Part shown: positions 8,544 to 17,164 of the stretch, one piece after another
Layout of the letters: the number at the start of each line of letters is the position of its first letter
Numbering within the stretch: position 1 is the first letter of the stretch
NCBI GenBank assembly: GCA_913049535.1
Contig: CAJWYF010000003.1
Coordinates: forward strand, 58,173 to 122,172
DNA length: 64,000 nucleotides
From: an uncultured Synechococcus sp.
Lineage (GTDB): Bacteria > Cyanobacteriota > Cyanobacteriia > PCC-6307 > Cyanobiaceae
Reading direction: 5' to 3'
Translations under genes and position numbers: made by a program
The notes under the pieces: generated by a model
What the model saw: only the letters and a program-made list of their open reading frames with translations
What the model was told of the DNA's origin: nothing
Database searches by the model: none

Positions 8544-10073
8544 TTGGTGCAGGCGCTGCAGCCCTTGAGGGATTACCTCCAGCAGACCCGTTTGCTGGCA
8601 TCAATCAGCAGCACGCTGTACTTCGACCAGAACACGGTCATGCCCGCTGCGTCAGCTCCCTGGCGTGGCGAGCAGCTGGCCTTGTTGGCTGCCCAGCTGC
8701 ATCAGCGTCAAACGAGTGATGAATATGGCGACCTGCTGGCAGCAGCAGAAGCAGAAGCGGCTCAATCCAATGCAGCACTGCCTCAGCGCAATCTCGAGCT
8801 GCTGCGGCTTGAGCTGGATCGCCGCCGCTGCCTTGATCCCGATCTGGTGCGTGCGCTCACCCGGGCCCAGTCCCACGGCAATGCGGTCTGGCAGGAGGCC
8901 AGACGGACAGATAGCTATGCCACGTTTGCTCCTGCGCTGCAGCAGCTGATCAGCCTGCGACTCGAACAAGCAGGCCAGTTGCGCCAGGCTGAGCCGGCAG
9001 GCCGCAGTCCCTGGGAGATCCTGGCGCAGCCATTTGAACCGGATGTCAGCAAAACACGGCTTGAGCAACTGTTTGCACCGCTGAAACAGCACTTGCCGCC
9101 GCTGCTGAATCAGGTGATGGCCACCCAGCACTCCGCCGCCGCAGCTCCTGACATCTCGCCAGCGCTGCAGGATCAGCTGTGTGCCGATCTTTTGCAGAGC
9201 TGGGGATATGACCGCCAGCGCTGCCATGTCTCACGCTCGGCCCATCCGTTTTCCTGCACGCTGGGTCCCCATGATTTCCGCATCACCACACGAGTGGTCG
9301 ATGGCCAGCCCTTTTCCTGCTTCCTCGCCGCTGCCCATGAATGGGGTCACTCGCTCTACGAGCAGGGCTTGCCCAGGGACCAGCCCCAGGCCTTCCCCTG
9401 GCCGCTCGGCGATGCCACATCGATGGGGGTGCATGAATCTCAGTCGCTGTTTTGGGAATGCCGTGTGGCGCGCAGTCAGGTGTTTGCGGAACGTTGGCAT
9501 CCCAAGTTCTGCCAAGCGCTCAAGCAAGATCCATGGGGTTCTGCCAATCAGTTCTGGCGAGCACTCAATCCGATGCGTCCAGGCTTCATCCGTGTGGAAG
9601 CCGATGAGCTGAGTTATTGCCTCCATATCGTGCTGCGCTACGAGCTCGAGCTGGATCTCCTTGAGGGTGGATTGCCGGTTGAAGAGCTGCCGCAGCAGTG
9701 GAATCAGCGGTTTGAGCAACTGCTTGGGCTGACGCCTTGCAGCGATCGGGTCGGTTGTTTGCAGGACATTCACTGGGCTGAGGCCATGTTCGGGTACTTC
9801 CCCTCCTATGCCCTTGGCCACTTGATCAGTGCCCAGCTCAGTGAAGCCATGGTGGCGGATCTGGGTCCCCTGGAGGCCCCCATCGCAGCTGACGATCCCG
9901 GGCCGTTGCGCGATTGGCTGGCCGCCCATGTCTGGCACCTCGGCCGCTCGGTCAATGCCGAGCAATTGGTCGAGCAGGTCAGTGGAGTCCCACTATCAGC
10001 AGAACCGTTTTTGAAGTACTTACGGGAGAAGGTGGAGCGCTTACTGGCTCCTCAACGTTCTGCGGTGAGTTGA
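8544..10073 (+). CDS. Thermostable carboxypeptidase Taq-like metallopeptidase (M32)
   Basis: This 509-residue protein belongs to the M32 family of zinc carboxypeptidases that trim amino acids from peptide C-termini. The zinc motif HEWGH falls at about residues 265-269, followed by HESQSLFWEC, which supplies the third ligand region and is typical of M32. The long helical N-terminal domain and the C-terminal PSYALGHL segment also fit. Translation can begin at TTG 8544 or GTG 8547, right after the hemC stop. The end overlaps the convergent dehydrogenase by 22 bases. Confidence 0.9.
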   Translation: MVQALQPLRDYLQQTRLLASISSTLYFDQNTVMPAASAPWRGEQLALLAAQLHQRQTSDEYGDLLAAAEAEAAQSNAALPQRNLELLRLELDRRRCLDPDLVRALTRAQSHGNAVWQEARRTDSYATFAPALQQLISLRLEQAGQLRQAEPAGRSPWEILAQPFEPDVSKTRLEQLFAPLKQHLPPLLNQVMATQHSAAAAPDISPALQDQLCADLLQSWGYDRQRCHVSRSAHPFSCTLGPHDFRITTRVVDGQPFSCFLAAAHEWGHSLYEQGLPRDQPQAFPWPLGDATSMGVHESQSLFWECRVARSQVFAERWHPKFCQALKQDPWGSANQFWRALNPMRPGFIRVEADELSYCLHIVLRYELELDLLEGGLPVEELPQQWNQRFEQLLGLTPCSDRVGCLQDIHWAEAMFGYFPSYALGHLISAQLSEAMVADLGPLEAPIAADDPGPLRDWLAAHVWHLGRSVNAEQLVEQVSGVPLSAEPFLKYLREKVERLLAPQRSAVS

Positions 10074-10903
10074 TGCATGGCGCAGTAATCCAGTTCATCG
10101 AGGGCACTGTTGGCTTGATCCAGCAGCCCCAGTAGTGATGACAACCCAGCTGCGTTGACGCCCAAGCTTTCGCTCTCGCGCAGGAACAGCGCCAGGTCCT
10201 TGCGCAGTAAAGCCGTGCTGAAGTTGGGGTTGCTGTAGTGACCGCTCAGCATCCGCTCCAGTTTTTTGTCGTAGGTGGGTGCATAGACCGCTGAAGGGCG
10301 CAGCACCTCCATGAAGTCCTTCGCGGGGACATCGGCGGCCTGAATCAGTCGCAGGGCGACTGAGAATCCATGGGTGAGGCTGGCAATCAGTTGGTTGAGG
10401 GCCAGCTTGCTCGCCATGCCGCTACCCATAGGCCCCATCAATCGCGGCTCGAGGCTCAGATCTGCCAGCAGCGGTTGCTGCCTCAAAAAGGTCGCCTCGT
10501 TTCCCCCTGCCATGACCAGCAAGGTGCCTTTGAGGGCCTCCGGTTTGCTCCCCAAAACTGGTGCTTCCAGATAGGCCCCTCCCTGCTGTTGCACCTGCCG
10601 CTCCAAGCCGCGGCTTTCACCAATGCCCATCGTCCCCATGCCCATCAGCACAGCTCCATCGAGCTCCCCCAGTTCAGCGATCACCTCAGCACTGCAGGGG
10701 CCGTCACGCAGCACGGTGATGACGGTGTCGCAGCCGCGAGCAGCTCCTTTGAGCGCTCCGATCAGGCTGGCCCCGGCATCGACCAGCCCAGCTGTTTTGG
10801 CCGGGGTGCGGTTCCAGACCCGCAGCTGATGTCCCTGCTCCAACAGCCGTTGGGCGATGGCGGTACCCAGCAGGCCGGTGCCCAGCAGTGCGATCGAGGC
10901 CAT
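10052..10903 (-). CDS. 3-hydroxyisobutyrate dehydrogenase family NAD(P) oxidoreductase
   Basis: The 283-residue protein starts with a Rossmann dinucleotide site LGTGLLGTA (about 7-15), then WNRTPAK, which suggests NADPH preference by the Arg after the second strand. It also has the GSKPEALKGTL loop and a conserved lysine-bearing SKLALNQLIASLTHGF helix, as in beta-hydroxyacid dehydrogenases and glyoxylate/succinic semialdehyde reductases. The exact substrate cannot be read from sequence. It is convergent with the M32 gene and divergent from the small exported protein at 11023. Confidence 0.88.
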   Translation of the reverse strand: MASIALLGTGLLGTAIAQRLLEQGHQLRVWNRTPAKTAGLVDAGASLIGALKGAARGCDTVITVLRDGPCSAEVIAELGELDGAVLMGMGTMGIGESRGLERQVQQQGGAYLEAPVLGSKPEALKGTLLVMAGGNEATFLRQQPLLADLSLEPRLMGPMGSGMASKLALNQLIASLTHGFSVALRLIQAADVPAKDFMEVLRPSAVYAPTYDKKLERMLSGHYSNPNFSTALLRKDLALFLRESESLGVNAAGLSSLLGLLDQANSALDELDYCAMHQLTAER

Positions 10904-10936
10904 GGCGGCTGCAGTTGTGACGGTGATGTGACACCG

Positions 10937-10976
10937 GCTGCATCTCCCAGCAGAGATCTCAGTTGGGAGATGCAGC
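10937..10976. repeat. Perfect 13 bp inverted repeat in a divergent promoter region
   Basis: GCTGCATCTCCCA (10937-10949) and TGGGAGATGCAGC (10964-10976) are exact reverse complements around a 14-base spacer that itself contains the palindrome GAGATCTC (10953-10960). The repeat lies between the dehydrogenase start (10903) and the exported-protein start (11023). No T-run follows on either strand, so it is not an ordinary terminator. An operator or leader hairpin is more likely. Confidence 0.75.
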
Positions 10977-11022
10977 TCAGACGTATCTGCGGCGAAGAGT
11001 AGTGCTGCGTTTCACCACTGCC

Positions 11023-11436
11023 ATGCGCTTGCTTGATTTCGCCGTGCCTCTGGCCGGCAGTCTCTGCCTCATGGGCAGCAGCAGCCTCTTCTCAGAGGCG
11101 GTTGCCCATCCCAACCACCGGGCCTGGGAGAACCGCCGTGCGGCCCTCGCTGAAGCGCCCATGCTCGCGGATTATGACCTTGAGGACTGGGAAGACGAGG
11201 ATGACGATGGCGGCTATGGCGGTTTGCCGCAGCCCCTGGCCGGCAACCAGCTCCAAAGTCAGCGCCGTTGCAACATGGGCCGTCTGCTTGGTGGTTTGGC
11301 TGGCGGCGGCTTGGGATATGCAGCATCCCGGGAGAGTGGGCGCAGTTGGGCGGTGCCGCTGGGTGCCTTGTTGGGCTCCCAGGTGGGCTGTCCCATGGCG
11401 TTGGGTCAAGGTCCCCTTGGAGGGCTGGGCTTTTGA
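11023..11436 (+). CDS. Small exported glycine-zipper protein
   Basis: From the ATG at 11023 the product is 137 residues with a signal-like N-terminus (MRLLDFAVPLAGSLCLMGSS). An acidic Asp/Glu/Gly-rich segment follows (EDWEDEDDDGGYGG), and then a glycine-zipper region (GRLLGGLAGGGLGY and GALLGSQVG) with two cysteines. This is like small envelope proteins that pack glycine-rich helices in membranes. The frame stays open upstream to 10963 but that would run through the inverted repeat. Function is unknown; an envelope or periplasmic location is inferred. Confidence 0.65.
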   Translation: MRLLDFAVPLAGSLCLMGSSSLFSEAVAHPNHRAWENRRAALAEAPMLADYDLEDWEDEDDDGGYGGLPQPLAGNQLQSQRRCNMGRLLGGLAGGGLGYAASRESGRSWAVPLGALLGSQVGCPMALGQGPLGGLGF

Positions 11437-11469
11437 GGGTTAGAACCAGCTGAGCGCTGTTTCCCTTTC

Positions 11470-11763
11470 ATGGCCGCCACCCTCCTTAGCCCCAGCGAAT
11501 GCGAAGCCCTGTCGCAGCAACTGCCCGGCTGGCAGCTCAGGGAGGGCATGCTTCACCGGGAGCTGCGCTTTGCCGATTTCTCCGAGGCTTTTGGCTTCAT
11601 GAGCCGTGTGGCTCTGGCGGCAGAGGCCATGGGGCATCACCCCAATTGGAGCAATGTCTGGAATCGGGTGACCATTGACCTGGTCACCCATGACCTTGGC
11701 GGTGTCTCCAGCTTGGACCGCACCCTGGCTGAACGGATCAACGCCATTGCTGAGCAGCCCTGA
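11470..11763 (+). CDS. phhB: Pterin-4a-carbinolamine dehydratase
   Basis: A 97-residue protein with the diagnostic HHPNW motif at residues 56-60 and a preceding FGFMSRVALAAEAMG helix. The family dehydrates 4a-hydroxy-tetrahydropterins; in cyanobacteria lacking phenylalanine hydroxylase its role is uncertain and may relate to pterin or Moco metabolism. Length is normal for the family. It lies between the exported glycine-zipper gene and the LuxR-type regulator, all on the plus strand, with gaps of 33 and 111 bases. Confidence 0.93.
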   Translation: MAATLLSPSECEALSQQLPGWQLREGMLHRELRFADFSEAFGFMSRVALAAEAMGHHPNWSNVWNRVTIDLVTHDLGGVSSLDRTLAERINAIAEQP

Positions 11764-11874
11764 ACCCGCCGACAACCTCGGGCTTCAGGGCTTGACCTTT
11801 GGTGATGCTGGTGGCCGCAACCTGAGGCTTGGAGCATCAGCATGGGTGAGACGTGATCACAGCTGGTCGGATCC

Positions 11875-12579
11875 ATGCAGTTACGGGTCGATGCTGAGCT
11901 GGATGCCCTGACGCGGGAGCTGCAGCTGCTGGCCATTGATCACCAGGTCATGGTTTGCACCAGCAACCGCCCCTTTGCCCTGGCGCTGGCCACCAGCTTT
12001 GCCCTGGCCCACACCCGTAATCCAGACCAGCTGCTGGGCATCTGCACCCGACCCGATGAAGCCCTGGCGCTGGTGGCTGGGGTGGATCAGCCGGTGCTGG
12101 CTTTTGTCAGTGAACACCTTGATGACGGCTCTGGTCTGGAATTGGTTCGTCAGCTCAAGGACCGGCCAGCAGCAGCACCAGTGGTGTCAACGGTGCTGAC
12201 CCTGGCATCGCTGGATCCAGTGGTTCTGCGCCGAGCTCTACACAGCCCCTGTGATGCCCTGTTGACCCAGCGTGGTCTGCATGTCGCGCTCGTGGTTTCA
12301 GCGCTTGAGGCGGTGATCGGTGGCTTCCGCTTTGTCGATCCGGTGGCGTCGTTCGTGCTGCGTGAGCAGCTGCCCCATGACCACCCCCAACTGACGCAGC
12401 GGGAGGCAGAGGTGCTCCGCCTGGTCTGCGAAGGCCTCACCAATCGGGAAATCGGCGAGCAATTGCATATTGCTGAGACCACAGCTCGTGGGCATGTGCA
12501 ATCCATCATTCAGAAGCTGCATGTGCGCGACCGTACGGCTGCAGCGGCTGAAGGTGTGCGCCGGCATTTGGTCGATTGA
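11875..12579 (+). CDS. LuxR/NarL-type regulator with degenerate receiver domain
   Basis: The 234-residue protein has a receiver-like N-terminal domain (about 22-150) and a LuxR-type helix-turn-helix (about 172-222: LTQREAEVLRLVCEGLTNREI, then ETTARGHVQSIIQKL). The receiver keeps the fold pattern around DDGSGLELVRQL, but Ser79 stands where the phosphoacceptor Asp should be. The first-strand acidic pair is TSN (29-31) and the conserved Lys position is Thr131. It is therefore probably not activated by phosphotransfer. It lies directly upstream of, and in the same direction as, the chitinase gene, 87 bases away; a role in controlling it is inference. Confidence 0.85.
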   Translation: MQLRVDAELDALTRELQLLAIDHQVMVCTSNRPFALALATSFALAHTRNPDQLLGICTRPDEALALVAGVDQPVLAFVSEHLDDGSGLELVRQLKDRPAAAPVVSTVLTLASLDPVVLRRALHSPCDALLTQRGLHVALVVSALEAVIGGFRFVDPVASFVLREQLPHDHPQLTQREAEVLRLVCEGLTNREIGEQLHIAETTARGHVQSIIQKLHVRDRTAAAAEGVRRHLVD

Positions 12580-12666
12580 GCATTGATCTGAGTTTTGGCT
12601 GAGTAAAGACTTGCGTGAATCTGAGGAATCAGTATTCGCGACGAAATCTGAGCAGAAACCCCCTGA

Positions 12667-15600
12667 ATGAAGGGGTACGGCCTGGCTTTGCTGTCAGCAA
12701 GCTTGATGAGTCTTTCAACTCCACCAATGGCACTCGTCAAGGTCGGTGACTTCACTCAGGACATCACCAACTTCAATCCAGAGGTCGATCAGCTTGATTT
12801 TGGTCAGATTTCGGTTCATAGCCTGATCCTCGGCCAGGACTCTGATGGCACTGCCACCATCGTTTATCCCTGGCAGCCTGATCAATACCAGCGCATTCTT
12901 GGCCCGGATGGAAAGGGGATTCAGTGGAGCCAGCTCAGCGAGGCGAACTTCGCGCCGGTCGGTAATGAGCACCTCCGCGGCGATATTGGCGGTGTGTTCT
13001 CCTGGGAGCAGGGGCTTGGTCCTGCCTTTGCTGAAGGGACGGCGGATCAGGGCAACACGGTTTATATCCGCTCCCACGAGCAAGGCAGTGTCACCACGAT
13101 CACGGATTTCAATCCTCTGACGGACAAGATCAACTTTCTCTATTTCGGAACAAGGGAGCGTCTGATTGTCGAGAACGACGGTCCGGATTTGGTGATCTAC
13201 TCCGAGCCGATCGGCCAGCGCTTCATCTTTACCAATGTCCAGAAGGAGGAGCTTGTTGGCGCCAATCTGGAGTTCCACTTTGATCAGATTGAAGAGGATC
13301 TGCTGGATCGAGCCTTTGGCTTTGAACCTCATCAGCTCTCATTGGTGTCTCGTGATGGCCTCTTCACCCCTGAGGGCGGGCCAACCGATGGCGATCAGAT
13401 ACGACTCGGTGCTTTTGTCACGGCTACTGGTGATGCTCCTGGAACACCAACCACTCCAGAGGAAAGCGCTCGCTTAATTATGGAGCGGGGCAACATGCCC
13501 ATGGAAATGATGACCAACAGCGAGGATGTTGCTGGCATTGATGGTGGTGATGGCTTCCAGAACGCCATGGCAAGCGTGATGGGAACCTCTGCCATGGCGA
13601 TGGCGCCGGACAATGGCCCACTGCAGCTCTCCGCGTCTGGAACGTTGTACTGGGGAGGCATGGGCGGCTCGCTCACGATCACCAACACCAGTGATCAAGC
13701 TGTGGAGAATTGGTCGGTCAGCTTTGACACGCCCCACAGTGCGTTTCAGACCTGGGCCGGTGCTGCTGAGGTTGAGCCCCTCGCTGATGGCATCAACCGC
13801 ATCACGCTGACACCGGCGAGCTGGAACAGCAGCATTGCGGCAGGCCAGAGCATTGAGGTCAGCTTCAATGCCGTGAGTCAGGGCCTTGCCAACAGTGGTG
13901 AGCTCAGCGATGCGCTGTTTTTTGCCCAGCCCCCGATGGCGAGCACGGGCAGTACAGCAGCGATGGAGGCATCGATGCCGATGGCGCAGGAGCCTCAAGA
14001 GCCTGTGAATCTTGATGCAGCAGCATCCCAGCCTCCGTTGGATGTTCAGCAACCGGATGCTGATTCACCCGCTCTGGGCGAGAGTCAGCCGGTGCTGAAT
14101 CCAGTGGATACGGCCGTTGTTCCGCCGCTGCAGGCGCTTGATCAGTCTCCTGCTCCTGTGCAGCCAGGCCCGATCGATGCGCTTGATCTCTCTGTGTCAG
14201 GCAATCTCTGGTGGGGCGGGATGAGCGGGGTGCTCAACATCCGTAACGGCAGCAATGAGCCCCTCGATGATTGGGAGCTGAGCTTTCTCACCCCGCACAC
14301 CAACTTCCAGAGTTGGTCCTCTGATGTGGAGCTGCAAAACGTTGGCGATGGGCTGACGCAAGTGACCCTGCGGCCAGCGGCGTGGAACAGCACGATTGCC
14401 GCCGGGGGCAGCATCGATGTCAGCTTCAATGCCGATAGCGTTGGTTTGCCCAACAGCGGGGATCTGACGGGCGATCTCTTCTTTGCTGCCACGGAATTCA
14501 GCAGTGCATACCCCCGCGAAGCGGTTGAGCAGCAGGTAATCGAAACGTTGGAACCTGAACCTGAAGCAGAAGAGCTGCCGCCAAGCCCTGCTGACCCCGA
14601 GGACGCAGGCGCCGAGGTGGATGCTGCAGGGCCAGCTGAGGTGGATGCGATTGAGGAATCCATCGCCACTCCGATTGCACCTGAAGGTGTGGCCTTGGTG
14701 GCTGAACGGGCACCGCTTGATGCTCCGGTGGCAGCTAGTGAACAGCGGGTTGTGGCCTATTTCGAAGAGTGGGGCATCTACAGCCGTGATTTTTTGGTGC
14801 AGGACATCAATGTCGCTCCGCTGACTCACATCAATTACAGCTTTTTTGATGTGAGCTCAACAGGTGATGTCACGCTGTTTGATGCCTGGGCGGCCACCGA
14901 CAAGCGTTTCAGCACTGCCGAACAGGTCTCGCAGAGCTTCAGTCGCGATGAATGGTTGGCCTTATCTGCTGATCGCCGGGCCCTTTACGACAATGGTGAA
15001 GACTTCACCGCTTCGGTTGCAGCTGATGGATCGGTGGTCGTCAGCGGTGTGCCGGTGAGCTGGGAGAGCCCTGATGCACTGGCCGGAAATCTGCGTCAGC
15101 TGGAATTACTCAAGCAACTCAATCCCGAGTTAAACCTTGGCCTTGCCCTGGGCGGCTGGACGCTGTCTGATGACTTCAGCCTCGCAGTGGATTCTGTTGC
15201 GGATCGCGAAGCGTTCACCGACAGCATCATTGAGACCCTCAAGGCCTATGACTTCTTCACGGTCGTGGACTTTGACTGGGAATACCCCGGTGGCGGAGGC
15301 AAGGCTGGTAATGCCTTCAGCGCCGACGATGGTGCGAATTTCGAGGCCACGCTTGAGCTGCTGCGCGGCAAGCTCGATGAGCTGGAAGGGGTGATGGGTC
15401 AAGAGTACGAAGTCTCGATTGCCACCGCCGGTGGCTACGAGAAGCTGGCCAATCTCAACCTGGAGGGAATTGACCCCTACGTCGATTTCTACAACGTCAT
15501 GACCTACGACTTCCACGGTGGTTGGGAGCCACAGACAGGTCATCAGGCGGCGATGACCGGAGATGCCGGGGGCTATGACGTTGTCACGGCCATCGCCCAG

Positions 15601-16107
15601 TTCGATGCGGCTGGTGTGGATCGAGACAAGGTGGTTCTCGGGGCTCCCGCTTACACCCGTGCCTGGGGTGGTGTTCAAGCGGCTGATCAATACGGCTATC
15701 TGCAGCCTGGTGATGCACGTCAGGCTCCAGGTTCTTTTGAAGCTGGTAATTACGACTACAAGGACATCCTCACCGGTGTTGAGGGTGAGCAGTACCAGTT
15801 GATCTGGGATGACAACAGCAAGGCGGCCTTTGCATACAACGACGATGCCTTGATCTGGAGCTCAATGGAGACCACTGCCACCATCGCAGGTAAAGCCAGC
15901 TTTGTTCAGGAAGCAGGTCTGGGCGGAATGATGTTCTGGGCTCTCTCCAATGACAGCCAGGGGGAACAGAGTCTGATCAGCGCGGCCAGCGATGTGCTCA
16001 CCGGCAGTGCGACTGCAGAAGAGGTGGCTGGACGAGCCCCGCAGTTTGATGCGGTGATCGGTGGTGACGGGGTTTTTGGCATGGACGACTTCACATCCTT
16101 GGCCTGA
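12667..16107 (+). CDS. Modular chitinase: N-terminal region, two CBM2-like modules, GH18 domain
   Basis: The 1146-residue protein is a likely secreted chitin-degrading enzyme. Residues about 1-25 may be a signal peptide, though starts at 12706 or 12727 would remove it. Residues about 26-195 hold two segments with NFNPEVDQLDF and DFNPLTDKINF, like secreted repeat proteins. Two CBM2-like modules (about 319-419 and 506-610) share WGGM..NF.SW and GLxNSG motifs. An acidic Pro/Ala linker leads to GH18 from about 696, with catalytic VVDFDWEYP (Glu872), MTYDFHGGW and a terminal MMFWALSND. The first Asp of DxxDxDxE is replaced by Thr865. Chitinases are known in marine picocyanobacteria. Confidence 0.92.
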   Translation: MKGYGLALLSASLMSLSTPPMALVKVGDFTQDITNFNPEVDQLDFGQISVHSLILGQDSDGTATIVYPWQPDQYQRILGPDGKGIQWSQLSEANFAPVGNEHLRGDIGGVFSWEQGLGPAFAEGTADQGNTVYIRSHEQGSVTTITDFNPLTDKINFLYFGTRERLIVENDGPDLVIYSEPIGQRFIFTNVQKEELVGANLEFHFDQIEEDLLDRAFGFEPHQLSLVSRDGLFTPEGGPTDGDQIRLGAFVTATGDAPGTPTTPEESARLIMERGNMPMEMMTNSEDVAGIDGGDGFQNAMASVMGTSAMAMAPDNGPLQLSASGTLYWGGMGGSLTITNTSDQAVENWSVSFDTPHSAFQTWAGAAEVEPLADGINRITLTPASWNSSIAAGQSIEVSFNAVSQGLANSGELSDALFFAQPPMASTGSTAAMEASMPMAQEPQEPVNLDAAASQPPLDVQQPDADSPALGESQPVLNPVDTAVVPPLQALDQSPAPVQPGPIDALDLSVSGNLWWGGMSGVLNIRNGSNEPLDDWELSFLTPHTNFQSWSSDVELQNVGDGLTQVTLRPAAWNSTIAAGGSIDVSFNADSVGLPNSGDLTGDLFFAATEFSSAYPREAVEQQVIETLEPEPEAEELPPSPADPEDAGAEVDAAGPAEVDAIEESIATPIAPEGVALVAERAPLDAPVAASEQRVVAYFEEWGIYSRDFLVQDINVAPLTHINYSFFDVSSTGDVTLFDAWAATDKRFSTAEQVSQSFSRDEWLALSADRRALYDNGEDFTASVAADGSVVVSGVPVSWESPDALAGNLRQLELLKQLNPELNLGLALGGWTLSDDFSLAVDSVADREAFTDSIIETLKAYDFFTVVDFDWEYPGGGGKAGNAFSADDGANFEATLELLRGKLDELEGVMGQEYEVSIATAGGYEKLANLNLEGIDPYVDFYNVMTYDFHGGWEPQTGHQAAMTGDAGGYDVVTAIAQFDAAGVDRDKVVLGAPAYTRAWGGVQAADQYGYLQPGDARQAPGSFEAGNYDYKDILTGVEGEQYQLIWDDNSKAAFAYNDDALIWSSMETTATIAGKASFVQEAGLGGMMFWALSNDSQGEQSLISAASDVLTGSATAEEVAGRAPQFDAVIGGDGVFGMDDFTSLA

Positions 16108-16115
16108 TCGATCCC

Positions 16116-17114
16116 CTAGAGCGTGTTCACCGTGGCGTGGGCGGTGGCCCCGGCCCGCAGCGGATGCTGCGGGTTTTGCTCCATCTCAATGCGCACTGGG
16201 AAACGCTGGGGCACTTTGACCCAGTTCCCGGTCGCATTCTGAGGCGGGAGTAATGCGTTGTAAGTGCCACTGCCTGCTGAGATGTTGATCACCTTCCCCT
16301 TGAACGTCTGTCCGGGATACATGTCCAGTCGGATGCTGGCCTCCATGCCGGGCTTGATGCGTCTGATCTGGGATTCCTTGAAGTTGGCATCCACCCACCA
16401 GTGGGTGTTGTCCACCAGCTTGAAGAGCGCCTGGCCTGGTTTGACGTATTGACCTTCGCGGATGCTGAAGCTGTTGCTGATGAAGCCATCCATCGGCGCG
16501 TAGTACCGCGTGTAATGGAGGTTGGTCTTGGCAGTTCCCAGCTCACTGGCGTGAGCTTTGATTCGCGCTTTTTGCTCATTGATGCGCTCCTCGATGCGAG
16601 CGATCTCAGCTTGGGCGCGGCGGACCTGGGCATCCGCCTCAATCGTGGAGGCCTCCAGCTCCTGTTCTTTTTCCAGGGCCACCACCTGCTTATCGAGCAA
16701 AAAGGCGTAGCGCTTGCGATTGAGAGCCACCAGCCAGCGGGCTGCCTCATGGTTGTTGAGCTCTTGCTGGGCTTTGCGCAGCTGCTGCTGCATGCTGGCC
16801 AGATGGGATTGGGACGCTTTGAGCTGGTTTGCCTTGGTGTCGACGAGGAGTTGGAGGGGTTCTGGTTCGATTTCGTAGATCAGCTGACCACTTTTGACGT
16901 ATTGGTTGGGTTCAACCTTGATCTGATTGATGTATCCCGCCACATAGGGCGCCACTGTGATGGTGTACGCATGGACGTAAGCGTCTGGGGTGTTGGGCCA
17001 GTAGTGGCTGTACGTGAAAAATGCTGCCAAGGCTGTGGCCGAGCCTCCACCGAGGATTGCTCCGGTCAACAGAAGTGTTCGGTTCTTGTGGTCCGGATCA
17101 GTGCTGCGGGCCAC
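16116..17114 (-). CDS. HlyD/EmrA-type membrane fusion protein
   Basis: The 332-residue protein has one N-terminal membrane helix (about 13-36), a lipoyl half (APYVAGYINQIKVEPNQYVKSG), and a long coiled-coil hairpin (about 80-190, rich in Gln/Glu/Lys/Ala). The second lipoyl half and a beta-barrel domain (WWVDANFKESQIRRIKPG) follow. It is the periplasmic adaptor of a tripartite exporter. It follows the EmrB-like gene by 50 bases on the minus strand, and its stop is only 8 bases from the convergent chitinase stop. Substrate is unknown. Confidence 0.9.
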   Translation of the reverse strand: MARSTDPDHKNRTLLLTGAILGGGSATALAAFFTYSHYWPNTPDAYVHAYTITVAPYVAGYINQIKVEPNQYVKSGQLIYEIEPEPLQLLVDTKANQLKASQSHLASMQQQLRKAQQELNNHEAARWLVALNRKRYAFLLDKQVVALEKEQELEASTIEADAQVRRAQAEIARIEERINEQKARIKAHASELGTAKTNLHYTRYYAPMDGFISNSFSIREGQYVKPGQALFKLVDNTHWWVDANFKESQIRRIKPGMEASIRLDMYPGQTFKGKVINISAGSGTYNALLPPQNATGNWVKVPQRFPVRIEMEQNPQHPLRAGATAHATVNTL

Positions 17115-17164
17115 GTTGATTCACCAACAACCTTTGCAGCATAAGCAGTGGTGCTTCTGCTTGC

